NCBI RefSeq assembly: GCF_026745355.1
Contig: NC_079204.1
Span: forward strand, 48,220,285-48,284,284
DNA from: Beta vulgaris subsp. vulgaris
Lineage: Eukaryota; Streptophyta; Magnoliopsida; Caryophyllales; Amaranthaceae
Direction of reading: 5' to 3'
Length of the DNA: 64,000 bases
Under the pieces are notes generated by a model. The model ran no database searches. It saw nothing but the letters and a program-made list of their open reading frames with translations, and was not told the DNA's origin. Position numbers and translations under genes: made by a program. Within the stretch, counting starts at the first letter, position 1. Each line of letters opens with the position of its first letter. Of the stretch, positions 36,216 to 47,774 are shown piece after piece.

Positions 36216-38327
36216 GTGGTATCAGTTAGCCTATTGCATAGATTAATATGATCATGTTGATGCATGTTTTATTTCATTTTTTAATTCAATTAGGGAGGGC
36301 TTTATATATGAATTTATTTGCATAATTGATATTATGATATTAATTGATTGGAAACATAAAATTGGATTTTTATGTATATATATAAATATATATTATACTC
36401 AAAATTGAAATCTCACATCACAAAATATCAGATTTTGTGTATTAGTTTATATCTTTTTTGAGCTTTTGTTAAACAAAATTGATATGAACCCTAATTTTTT
36501 CCCCAAATCAATTTGTTGTAACTTCCATTCAAATTATGCACAAGGGTTGTTGATAATTGAAAGGGAAGGGGGAAGGATCGCCGGTGGTCGCCCGCGTGGT
36601 GGCAGAGGCGCCGCCGGAATGTGGCCGGCGTGGTGGTGGCGGCGGGTTGCTTCGTGCGACTTGACGCTGCTGCTGCCGCGCAGATTGCTGCTGCTGCCAG
36701 CGCAATGTCGTGGCCGCCAGCACCGCCGGTGGTGACCGGACCTGTTGCGCGCGGTCGGTCGTTGCTGGTGGTTGCGTGGTGGCCGGCTGCTGAGGTGGCA
36801 GTGGTGCTTGCACACTGCTGCCTTGGCAGCTTTATTATAAAAAAAAAAAATTTTTTTTTTGAGTATATTCCAATTTGCAAATAAATTAATTAATGGTGAT
36901 TAATTTTTTATTTAAGTCATAATTGAATTAAAATAATGAGCTTTAATTTTATTAGTTAATTATATGTGATAATTGACTAGTTAATTTTAAAGGGGGTTAC
37001 TAAGGAGTTAGTAACTACTATTATTATGATTTTCTTTTATGATGTTAATTACTTTTTAGGTTGTTAGTATTAATAGTTGATTAATTCTTCCATGCCTATT
37101 TATGTTGTTAGTCATCATGTTAAGTTTTTGTTTTTAATATGATTAAATTATATGTGGTGCCTACAATTGCTTTAATTTTTCTTTAAGTTTAATATGATTA
37201 AATTTGTTAGATTAATATTTTAAAGCCTTTGTGAGACGAAATTCTAATATGATTAAATTTTGTCTTAAGGTACCAACCATAGGATTTAATGTGTGATTAA
37301 ATCTTCATGGTGTTATTATGTTTTAAAGTTGTTAAAACATGATAATTTATTTTAATAGTTGATTAAAATGCATGTTTTATATATTTGATATTATGAATGC
37401 ATGCGGTGACTAGTATGGCCCAAAACTTGGATAGAAAATACGATCTGCGTATCGTTAATGTATTTTTGTAATCTAAATACGATCTACGCATCGTTGGTAT
37501 TTTTGTAATATTTTAGTTTATAATTCCAAAAATATTTATTCAAGTATTAATAAGAAGAATGGTGATTCAATCTTATCCTATGAAGCACAAGGATGGAGAT
37601 CCATGGTGATTCAACAAGGGAGCCTTAAAGAGTAGTCTTTAGGTTTAGGGGCCATACTAGGATCACTTTTATTTTATGCATTTAAATATTGCTTTTAAAT
37701 GCTTTCTAAGTTTATTATGCTTGTGATTTAATTATTTAAATGTTCACTAGTAATTAAATCAACATAATAATTTACTTAGGTCCCTTAAATAAAATATTGG
37801 GTTTTTGCTATTCCAAATAAACACCTACTAAAACTTGATCGTTAGTAATAGGTTCTGCCAAAGCAGAGTGTTACTTTCAATCTTGGGCTAAGTAGAGTAA
37901 ATTTCCGAAATTTGCAAGTTTATTTGGTTTGGCCCAACAAAATCATCAAAACGGTTTTGGATTTTGTAGCAAAGTTTATGGGTTTTGTGTTTGGGTGACA
38001 TGCTCTGTCTAGGATTAGGAAGGCTCTCCCCAACGTTGTGGGTAACTTCCTTACCTGGGAGCGTAATCACCTTAGCAATCACCCATTAACTAAGAGTTAC
38101 AATGTTGTAATTAGTAAAGGAGTTTACTTACCTTTTAAACTTGGTTTTAAGTTGAGGCCAAAGTCCACTTATAAATCATGTTTGATAGGATCTTAGAACC
38201 ACTTGATTCAAAAGGGACACATTAAAATTGGTCAAGTGCATAGCTTTTATTTTAAAGTGTTTAAAATTTGTTAAAAGCTATTATGATAAACATACTTATA
38301 CTTTTTGCATCTTCTATGTAGATATCA
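36216..38327 (+). other. Copia untranslated leader with a GC-rich island
   Basis: After the primer site the leader is AT-rich except for 36,556-36,835, which is strongly GC-rich with GCCGGCGTGGTGG-type words and is open in several frames at once. No known Copia protein lies here. A short direct duplication (AATACGATCT.CG.ATCGTT) sits at about 37,438 and 37,474. The gag start codon is at 38,328. Confidence 0.6.
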
Positions 38328-41300
38328 TGTCTGGTAACAACAATAATTCACCTTTTAACTTACGTTCAATCCTTGAGAAGGATAAATTGAACGGGAACAA
38401 CTTCCTTGATTGGGAAAGGAATCTAAGAATTGTTCTTAGGCCGAAGGTCGAGAGGATGTTCTTGAAACCCCGATCCCAGTTTTAACTACTACCTCTACTG
38501 ATGCTGAGAAAGAGGCCCATAAGGCCGTTGCAGAAAGGTCAGTAATTGTTACTTGCCTTATGCTAGCGGCTATGGAACCAAGCCTTCAAAAGAGGTTTGC
38601 AAGCTTGGATGCCTATAGCATTATCCGACAGTTGAAAACCATGTTTCAACAACAAGCTCGGATAGAGAGGTATGAAACTCACAAGGCTATTCTTGAGTGT
38701 TCGTTAGTTGAAGGCAAGCCGGTCGCCACTCATGTCTTCGAAATGATTGGTTATTTCGAAGCCATGGAGAGGTTGGGCTTTCCTTATAGCCAAGAGTTGG
38801 CTACTGACATCATTCTGCACTCACTTCATAAGGGGTTCAATACGTTTCGATTGAATTTCAATATGAACGGGGTGTCGAAAACCCTTGCTGAGTTACATGG
38901 GATGCTCATGACTGCCGAGCAAAACATCACTATTGCACCTAAGAAGGAAGTTCTTATGGTTCAAAAGGAAAAGGGTTTTAAGAAGGAATGGGCTGGCAAG
39001 AAAAAGCAAGATAAGGGCAAGCAAGTTGCCACTAAGACTGCTATTAAGCCACAGGCAAAGGCAAAGCCAAAGGTGGCCGCAAATGCCAAGTGCTTCTATT
39101 GTGATCAAATAGGTCATTGGAAGCGTAACTGCCCAAAGTACTTGAAGGATAAGAAGTCTGGGGCTTCTTCTTCAGGTATCTATGTCATTGACATTAATTT
39201 AGCAACCTCTACTTCTTGGGTATTTGATACCGGTTGTGTTTCTCACATTACTTCGAATGTGCAGGGACTAAGAAGGAGTAGAACTTTGGCTAAAGGAGAG
39301 GTGGAACTGCGAGTTGGAAATGGTGCAAGAGTTGCAGCCGTTGCAGTTGGGACTTATAGTCTACCTTTGCCTTCTGGATTAATATTAGAGCTTAATAATT
39401 GTTATTACGTTCCTGCTATTACCAAAAACATTATTTCTATTCCTGTTTTGGATAATGAAGGGTTTTCATTTACAATTGAGAAAGGTTGTTTCTCTGTTTA
39501 TTTGAATTCAATGTTTTATGCCACTGCTAAGAGGTCTAATGGTCTATATTACCTAGACTTAGACAAAGATGTCCTTAACATAGACAGCAAAAAACATAGA
39601 TCAAGCGATACTAATCCTACTTACTTATGGCATTGTCGTTTAGGACACATAAACGCGAAACGCATTCAGAAGTTGCATAAAGATGGACTTCTAACATCTT
39701 TTGACTTTGAGCCATTTGATGTGTGTGAATCATGTTTAATGGGTAAAATGACAAAGTCACCTTTTACTGGAAAGGGTGAAAGAGCCAGTGATCTATTGGG
39801 CCTAATACATACTGATGTATGTGGACCAATGAGCACAAAAGCTAGGGGAGGGTTTGGATACTTCATTACTTTTACGGACGATTTAAGTAGATATGGATAT
39901 GTCTATTTAATGAAGCATAAGTCGGAATCATTTGAAAAGTTCAAAGAATTCCAGAATGAAGTCCAAAACCAGCTTGGCAAAACAATCAAAGCACTGCGAT
40001 CCGATCGTGGTGGTGAATATTTGAGCCAAGAGTTTAATGATCACTTGAAGAGTTGTGGAATTCTTTCACAACTCACTCCGCCTGGAACACCTCAGTTGAA
40101 TGGTGTTTCGGAAAGGAGGAACGAACTCTACTTGATATGGTTCGGTCTATGATGAGTTTTGCTGATCTTCCAATATCCTTCTGGGGATATGCTCTCGAAA
40201 CTGCTACTTTCACACTTAATAGAACTCCATCAAAGGCAGTAGATAAGACACCATATGAGATATGGAGTGGAAAAGTTCCAAACTTGTCTTTTCTACGTAT
40301 TTGGGGATGTGAGGTTTATGTAAAGCGTTTACTTTCAGATAAACTCGCCCCTAAATCAGATAAGTGTTTCTTTGTGGGTTATCCCAAGGAAACCAAGGGC
40401 TATTACTTCTACAATCGCACTGAGGGCAAAGTGTTTGTTGCTCGTCGTGGTGTCTTTTTGGAAAAAGATTTTATTTCCAAAAAGGCAAGTGGGAGTAATG
40501 TATTTCTCGAAGAAGTTCGAGAAGAGCAACAAATGGACATAGTTCATCCTATGTTAGAGACAACGACACAAGAGCCAGATGTTGGGCTTGAAGTAGTTCC
40601 TCCTTTGGAGGAATCTTCTCCCATAACTGACCAAGTGTTGGAGGACGTGCATCCCGTACACGAACCTCCTATTGTCCCACTCGAATCTAATTCGTGCGAA
40701 AATTCTCAAATTGTTGAGAAGAAAATTTCTCCTGTTGCAGCCCCTCGTAAGTCTAGTAGAACAAGAATACCAACCAAGAGGTTTGTTGATTTCTTGTTAA
40801 CTGAAAATTCTGAGATAATGATTTTAGAATTTGAGGAACCTACTACTTACAAGCAAGCTTTGATGAGTGAAGACTCCGAAAAATGGCTCGAAGCCATGAG
40901 GTCCGAAATGGCATCCATGTCTGAAAATCAAGTATGGGACTTGGTAGATTTGCCCGATGGGATCACACCTATTGGTTGCAAATGGGTTTTCAAAGTGAAA
41001 ACAGACAAGGATGGTAATATTCAGGTTTACAAAGCAAGGTTGGTTGCAAAAGGGTTCAAGCAAGTTCATGGTATAGACTATGACGAAACCTTTTCACCGG
41101 TAGCCATGCTTAAATCCGTTCGGATACTCCTAGCGATCGCCGCCTTCTATGATTACGAGATTTGGCAAATGGATGTAAAACCGCTTTCTTGAATGGGTTC
41201 TTGAAAGAGGATGTGTATATGACACAGCCGGAGGGTTTTGTGGATCCAGAAAATCCTAGGAGGGTATGTAAGCTTCAAAAATCCATTTATGGATTGAAGC

Positions 41301-42413
41301 AAGCATCACGGAGTTGGAATCTTCGTTTTGATGAGGCAATCAAAGAGTTTGGTTTTCTTAAAAAGGAGAAGAGTCTTGTGTTTACAAGAAGGAAAGTGGG
41401 AGTAACATAGTCTTCTTGGTCTTGTATGTAGATGACATACTTCTCATAGGAAACAACATTCCCATGCTTGAGTCAGTCAAGGAATGGTTAAAAAGTTGTT
41501 TTTCTATGAAAGACCTTGGAAACGCGAGTATATTTTGGGGATCAAGATCTATAGGGATAGGTCTAAGAGGATGATCGGACTTAGCCAACGAACTTATATA
41601 GATAAGATCGTCACTAAGTTCAACATGGAAAACTCTAAGAGAGGCTTCCTACCCATGCAACATGGAGTGTCGCTTAGCAAGACTCAGTGTCCTTCTGGGC
41701 CTGATGAGATTAAGCGAATGAGTAATGTTCCTTATGCGTCAGCTATAGGGTCCATTATGTACTCCATGATTTGTACTCGCCCAGATGTTTCATATGCCTT
41801 GAGCATGTGTAGCAGATTCCAATCAAATCCAGGTGACGCACACTGGAGTGCAGCTAAGAATATCCTAAAGTACTTGAGAAGGACTAAGGATAATTTCTTA
41901 GTGTATGGAGGTGAAAGTAAGTTAATTGTTGAGGGTTACACAGATGCGAGCTTCCAAACTGACAAAGATGATTTCCGATCCCAATCTGGTTTCATCTTTT
42001 GTCTAAATGGAGGGGCAGTGAGCTGGAAAAGTTCAAAGCAAAGCACTGTCGCTGATTCTACAACAGAAGCTGAGTATATTGCTGCAGCAGATGCAGCAAA
42101 GGAAGCCGTTTGGATGAAGAAGTTCATTCTGGAGCTAGGAGTAGTGCCTAGTGTTGGAGATGGTGTTGTTTTACATTGTGATAACAATGGTGCCATAGCT
42201 CAGTCTAAGGAACCAAGATCACATCAAAGATGTAAACATGTACTTAGAAAGTTTCATCTCATTCGAGAAATCGTTGAGAGAAAGGATGTAATAGTTTGCA
42301 AGGTTCATACGGATAGCAATGTCGCTGATCCTTTGACTAAACCTTTGCCACAGCCCAAGCATGAGAGTCATACTAGGGCTATAGGGCTTAAGCATATAGG
42401 AGAGTGGGTTTAA
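38328..42413 (+). pseudogene. Copia gag-pol polyprotein, interrupted by small indels
   Basis: Gag starts MSGNNNNSPFNLRSILEKDK. A CCHC knuckle CFYCDQIGHWKRNC (about 39,091) and a protease site WVFDTGC (about 39,218) follow. The integrase has its zinc-binding part (LWHCRLGH...CESCLMGK, about 39,628-39,756) and a DDE core. The reverse transcriptase has WVFKVKTDKDG and YVDD (about 41,425), and the RNase H has YTDASFQ and DSTTEAEYIAA. Breaks in frame occur near 38,465, 40,115, 41,180, 41,360 and 41,520, each a 1-2 base change, so no continuous polyprotein is made as the sequence stands. The domain order (integrase before reverse transcriptase) is Copia, not Gypsy. The stop codon is at 42,411. Confidence 0.92.
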
Positions 42414-43222
42414 TTGTGTACTATTTACTTTTAATTAGTTCACAGTTATAATTACTCGCTTTGATATGTTATGTTTATGTTTATCAATAAAGTTTTGTTC
42501 TTATTTAATCTTGGTTTAGTATTAAATAAAACGTTCAAAGTATTTTATAACGTTTGATAGAATTGTCAAATACGTGATTTGACGAATGGAACTCTATCCA
42601 GTGAACAGGAGTTATAATATACCTTAGTCCCTAGTTCGAATCATTAAGTTGAACGTAAATGATTCAATTTCATGGACTAGATTGCAAGTTGATTGATAGC
42701 GCAGTTTCATGGGCTATAGGGACATGGAGATGTCTAGTCATTTGCATAGGCTTGTATAGTTGATACACGCTGGGCAGACCTAGTGGGAGTTCTCTAAAAG
42801 GTTTATGAGACTCTTATTAATATATTTAGTGGATTCCTTTGACATGAGTATGAAACTGTTCTTACTTAAGGATTAGTATGTTCTTGACGCTGCAAAACGC
42901 CGTGCCGTAAAAGGAGGTCATAAAAGCAGCGATCGGAACTGCTATGAATTTAGTGGGAGTTTGGTCATACAAGATTGGATAAGTCCTCCTAAGAGTTAGG
43001 ATTGGTGTCTTGGCCTCTTGAAGAGTGAGAACTGAAAATGCATGGCCGTGCTCAAATGGATTAAGAAGTTAATCATTTGTTTTGACAGTTCGAACTCAGA
43101 TTTCAAGGAACGACTTGAATATTGGTATGATGAACATATGATGTTATCATATCATCAAGTTAGACATTAAGCGACTTAAGGAGTTTGAAGGTTACACACT
43201 TGTTCTTAGACAAGTGGGAGAT

Positions 43223-43931
43223 TGAAGGATTTTGTCCTCGATCAAGTGTAATAAACTAATAATATTAGGATAAGTTATGGAGATAATATATTCAATAATA
43301 TTATATGATCACAACGTTTTGCTAGAAGCTAATTGTGGTTTGTTGGACTAATATGATTAGGGCCAACTACTAATATCATTGAGTCCTATGAGGTCACACA
43401 AGTAATGACACTTGGATATTTATCCAAATCCATTTGTGAAATGGGTTGCGCGGTTTGATGATGGATGGGAAGAGTTGTAACTCATGAGTTTATTAGACTC
43501 ATAATGTATGACATTATGAGGCAAAATAAAGCCTCATGAAACACCTCTTTTGTAACCACCTTATATATTGATATGGGGTTACAAAGGTGTGACATACTTT
43601 ACTTACAACTTCTAGAGTGAAAAATCTGATTTTTCCCTTAGTCTTTTCACACTCATTTTCGGCCCTCACCACAAAAGTAAGAGAGTGCTTTTCTCTCTTC
43701 CGTACTAGCATACGTGGTGATCCAAGTGTTGTTCGTGGACCAACATTAGAGGAACGGCGCTTGACGTTCTAAGGTGATCTCCACTAGAAGTTTGGTGAAA
43801 AGAGGAACATACGCATCAAAGGTATAATTCTATACTAATGTTTGATTCATACTAATTTATGCAATGATCTTGGGATAGATGTACAAGTATTTGATACTTG
43901 ATTTTCCGCATTATGCATCTAAGTTCCTACA
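43223..43931 (+). repeat. Copia 3' LTR, 709 bp
   Basis: Collinear with the 5' LTR and preceded by the purine tract at 43,211-43,221. The target duplication TATAT follows at 43,932-43,936. Confidence 0.93.
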
Positions 43932-44019
43932 TATATATATCTTATTAATCTAAGACTTTTTAACTATTTTTTTTGTTTATTGCTCCTAAGTTTGGCACCA
44001 GATATTTTATTTTCACATC

Positions 44020-44484
44020 ATGAAAATCAAAATAGGTCGCGAAAGATGCAGATGTTCAAATTTGATCAACACAAGTATTCAAAGCGATGATCCAAAATTG
44101 AACGAGTTATGGCCAACGCCAATACCTAAAAGCAAAAGATCAAAGATGTTCTCTCGTGGGGATTCACTACTTATTACCAACTTTCCAAAGAAAGAAGAAG
44201 AGACTTTTTTGAGTGAAACTACTCCTACAACAAACAAATTAGATTCTTTGTCAAATTCAAGATTCAACGAGAAAGACAAAAACAAAAATAAAAAAAGAGA
44301 AGAAAAAAAGGAGTTTCGTGAAGTGGGAATCCTAGAATCCGTGTTATCATCAAGGGTGGATTCGTCAGATCCTCTTCCCTGGTTACATTTATTTGTGGTA
44401 CCAGGGCCAATTCCAGATATGAACAGTGTAATTATGGAGCAAAATCTGTTTGAAAATCTTTGGAAAGATATACCATATTGTTAA
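44020..44484 (+). CDS. Unrecognised Lys/Glu-rich protein, copy A (154 aa)
   Basis: The ORF runs from MKIKIGRERCRCSN to the stop at 44,484. I do not recognise a domain. The middle part, LNELWPTPIPKSKRSKMF, is shared with the copy at 47,436, as is RGDSLLITNFPKKEEETFLS. A Lys/Glu-rich charged segment lies at about residues 84-102. The C-terminal part (ESVLSSRVDSSD...WLHLFVVPG) is absent from the other copy and may be read-through into non-coding DNA. Just downstream (44,650-44,756) a second frame, RTPTEKQYDDELKDLKYKYL, also looks exon-like and could be a later exon after a splice. No function is proposed. The conserved reading frame between copies suggests it derives from a real gene. Confidence 0.45.
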   Translation: MKIKIGRERCRCSNLINTSIQSDDPKLNELWPTPIPKSKRSKMFSRGDSLLITNFPKKEEETFLSETTPTTNKLDSLSNSRFNEKDKNKNKKREEKKEFREVGILESVLSSRVDSSDPLPWLHLFVVPGPIPDMNSVIMEQNLFENLWKDIPYC

Positions 44485-46061
44485 AAATTTCTAGTGCATC
44501 TCAGAAGATATTAAAAATTGTAGTGTAATATTTTTTTTTTTTGGAATATATTTTGATTCATGTTTGTGCAATATAACGTGTTTAACTTTTTTGTTGATTT
44601 CATGGGTTGAGTAGCCTTAGAGTACTAACTAATTTTTTCGTCGATTGAAGAACTCCAACTGAGAAACAATATGATGACGAGCTCAAAGATCTAAAATACA
44701 AATACCTTCATAGAATTATTGAAAGCTTGAATGACATGAGAGGTTATCTCTTATCTGAGTAACATGAAACATCTTTAAGGATTCTCAAAGGGATGCAGTA
44801 TTTGAACTCCCTCCAGACACACCAACTTGAGTATGGTCAGATCCATATATGGTAATCAGATGCTACGAGAAAGATATGGAAAATTAACTGGGATGGACTT
44901 GGCCCAAAATTCAACACATTCCTGATTGATTATTTCTATGTAAAATTATTCTAAAGTTGCCTACTTTATGTACTTTTATATTGTTGATTACTCTCTCCGT
45001 CTTTTTTTAATTACTACATTTTACCATTTAGACAAGTCCAGTAGCGGATCTTGAAACTTTTGCTATCGGGGCCAAAAAATTTCACAGTATATATATGAAA
45101 ATCTAAAATTACAAAAACATACGAATATTATTTCCAAATCAAAGTAAACTAAGCTCTAAATTATTTTTATACCGATAAATAAAAAATGTTGTCGCAACTT
45201 GCAAGATCTATTCTATTATTTGAGTAATCTACTAATGGTCTATACTTGTCAATGTTTTGTATGAGTTATCAATTTGATATTATGCAATTTTCCGTCTTAA
45301 AGTTGGACACAGATTCATGGACGACTGATATATAGATTTTTGATATTTATTTAATTTTTAAATAATTTTGAAATTTGCAAAAGGACAAAATAAAAAGGTC
45401 AAATGTTTAAAACTTTAAAATAACACAAAGTAAAACATATATTTTCTCCATTATGTTTTAAATAAAAAAATCAATTTTGATTCCAACTTATCGTCATTAT
45501 ATAAAGAAAAACATAGTCAAGTGGGATCTTGTTAGATTTTTCTAGATGCATACTATCAAATTATAACTTATATATATTTTTTATGAATGCACAACTAAAT
45601 ATATTAATGGTTAAAGAAGCGTGTTGAGTTGCGTGAAAAACAAAAGTTTTATTTAAAACAGAACGGAGAAAGTGAGAAAAAATAGATAAATTGTGTAAAA
45701 GAAAAAGATTTAAAAAATTCAACAAGATAAAAAGCCCCTCCAAAAAAAGAAAAAAAGAAAGAAAAGAAAACAAAAGATACAACACGTGGACTAGACTTTG
45801 GAAGCATTAACATCACATAACAATCCCCAATGTGGTTCCCCTCCCCCATCTTCTTTTCGGCTTTTCTCCTATACACTATACTTGTAGCTATTTGTGCCAT
45901 ATAGTTTTGGGCTTTTTTTTTTACTGGGTCATAAATATAACATGTATTATTTTTTCCCAGGACCTTTTAGGGGTCAGGCCCAGGCCTGCCCCTACAAAGG
46001 TCCCCCTCTTGATAAGTCTCTTTTTACTTGTTACATTTGCCAAATATTGGCCTGCCTCTAT
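44485..46061. other. AT-rich intergenic DNA with an exon-like patch
   Basis: 44,650-44,756 may be an exon related to the preceding ORF. Around 44,990-45,100 there is a CTCTCTCCGTC end and the phrase TAGCGGATCTTGAAACTTTT, both typical of old dispersed elements. The rest is AT-rich with A/T homopolymers and no recognised gene. Confidence 0.4.
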
Positions 46062-46281
46062 AAAGGTCCGCCTCTGGACAAGTCTCTTTTTAGTTGCTAC
46101 ATTTGTTAAATATTTCTACTTTTATGTGGTACCACATATTATTTACCTTTATACCCTACTTTTGTTTTCATTACACAAAAGATAACTACTTTATGTTTTT
46201 TGCTTTACTTTTCAATGGACCCCACATGTTTCCCTTCATCTGTGTGATAAAGATGTAGCAACTTAAAAAAGGCGGAGGGAG
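46062..46281. mobile_element. Degenerate Stowaway-like MITE
   Basis: The right end, read on the minus strand, is CTCCCTCCGCCTTTTTTAAG followed by TTGCTACATC; the left side has GTCCGCCTCTGGAC...CTTTTTAGTTGCTACAT, an imperfect inverted match. TA follows the right end. A decayed duplicate of the left end (CCCCCTCTTGATAAGTCTC) stands about 70 bp upstream, so the true left border is unclear. Confidence 0.45.
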
Positions 46282-46418
46282 TAGTTTAGTAGCTACGTAC
46301 AACCTACCCATGGAAGCAAGACATTCCTTGTGCCACTTGTGTAATGATTTCACGTTATTGCTTTCTTTTTTTTTTTGACAGGATAAATGCAAAGATTTGA
46401 CTGGGTCATAATCATGTA

Positions 46419-46675
46419 TTCCGTTCGTCTCATAATAAGGTACTTGTTTCTCTTTCTTGATGTCAAACTTTAAATTTTTTGATCAAATATTCTCATTTGT
46501 ATATATATAAAAAAAAACTCATTTGAGATCTTGTTAATTTGTCGCGATGTGTAGTTTCAAAATATTAACATTTTACATCTTTTATTAATAAGGTTTTGAA
46601 GATATCGAATGTTAAATGTTTATCTTGGACACCGTCTAAAAAAGAAACAAGCATTATAATATGGAACTAATGGAG
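46419..46675. mobile_element. Stowaway MITE, 257 bp
   Basis: The left end TTCCGTTCGTCTCATAATAA pairs with the right end (minus strand) CTCCATTAGTTCCATATTAT. Both continue with a CTTGTTTC-type stretch, and TA flanks both sides. The internal phrase GAGATCTTGTTAATTTGTCG is typical of plant Stowaway families. Confidence 0.75.
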
Positions 46676-47435
46676 TAATATTAAATATTAATATTCCTTC
46701 TTAGAAAATGCTTACTTCACTGACTTCAACCCTTAAAAAAAAAAAGAAAAAGAAGAAAAAAAGAATTTTACTGTCTTCAAATATGAAGCTATACCTATTT
46801 TTAAACATATTTGAAAAATTGAAACTATGCCTACCTAGAATTTGTCCTCAATTATCATGATTATTAACTAGTAATTTTCCCCTCTCACAACATTTTACAA
46901 TTGTCTTAACTCTTATCTAATTAGGATGCTGCCCTCGCTTGAATGCAGCTGAGATGAGCTCGATTGTGTTTGTTTCAATATACGGTCTTGACTTTTGGTC
47001 TATTAGTCATTAGTTCTATTCTTATGCTTTTGCTGTATATGGTCTTGGTCTGTTTCAATTCAACAACGTATGCGTCATAACAAAGGCGGTGCTTGCTGAC
47101 ATGTATAAATAACAAATCTCTTCTAGATACTTTTTCTTTTTTAATATTTTACTCTTAAACTATAGATCTATCTTTTTTGTATAGGGCTCCTTATTAATAT
47201 TATCTTTGTTTTATCTCTTTTTAAACATATCTTTTAGTTTTAAAGCTTTGGTTGGATAATAGTATAATATAGTTAAAGTCCTAGTTCAGGTAAAAAAAGA
47301 AAATAAAGTTTCTTGGAATCCTAGTTCAGGTAGATAATAATTAATATATATTTATCTTATTGATCTAAGACTTTTTAACTATTTCTTTTAGTTTATTGCT
47401 CCTAAATTTGACACAATATATTTTATTTTCACATC
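46676..47435. other. AT-rich DNA leading to the second ORF copy
   Basis: The last about 95 bases (from about 47,341) are homologous to the sequence just before the first ORF copy (43,937-44,019): both read CTTATT.ATCTAAGACTTTTTAACTAT and TTTATTGCTCCTAA. The rest is AT-rich with no recognised feature. Confidence 0.5.
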
Positions 47436-47774
47436 ATGAAAATCAAAATAGGTCGCAAAAGATGCAGATCTTCAAATTCGATCAACACAAGTGTTCAAAG
47501 AGATGATCCAAACTTGAACGAGTTATGGCCAACGCCAATACCTAAAAGCAAAAGATCAAAGATTTTCCCTCGTGGGGATTCACTACTTATTACCAACTTT
47601 CCAAGGAAAGAAGAAGAGACTTTTTTGAGTGAAACTACTCCTATAACAAACAAATTAGATTCTTTGTCGAATTCAAGATTCAACGAGAAAGACAAAGACA
47701 AAAACACAAAGAAAAACAAAAAAAGAGAACAAAAAGAAGCGATTCGGGAAGTGGGACGAAGTTCAATACCTTGA
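47436..47774 (+). pseudogene. Unrecognised Lys/Glu-rich ORF, copy B, truncated (112 aa)
   Basis: Reads MKIKIGRKRCRSSNSINTSV and stays collinear with the ORF at 44,020 through LNELWPTPIPKSKRSKIF, RGDSLLITNFPRKEEETFLS and the Lys-rich tract, with a few extra Lys/Asn codons. At about 47,757 it joins directly to the reversed 3' end of a PP2 gene copy, so its last residues (GRSSIP) come from the PP2 antisense strand. The junction marks a deletion or recombination between two duplicated segments. Function unknown. Confidence 0.6.

Larger units (their letters stand above)
35505..43931 (+). mobile_element. Ty1/Copia LTR retrotransposon, 8,427 bp
   Basis: Two LTRs (35,505-36,215 and 43,223-43,931) begin TGAAGG and end CCTACA, and TATAT flanks the element on both sides as a 5-bp target duplication. 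A tRNA-iMet-type primer site TGGTATCAG starts at 36,217, one base after the 5' LTR, and a purine tract AAGTGGGAG precedes the 3' LTR. Gag, protease, integrase, reverse transcriptase and RNase H occur in the Copia order. By eye the LTRs differ by four single-base indels and no substitutions, so the insertion is young. About 2 kb of non-coding leader separates the 5' LTR from gag. Confidence 0.95.

Noticed and set aside
36466..36884. Ala/Arg/Pro-rich frames in the Copia leader
   Set aside because: They are open on both strands at once because of GC-rich composition; no Copia protein belongs there.
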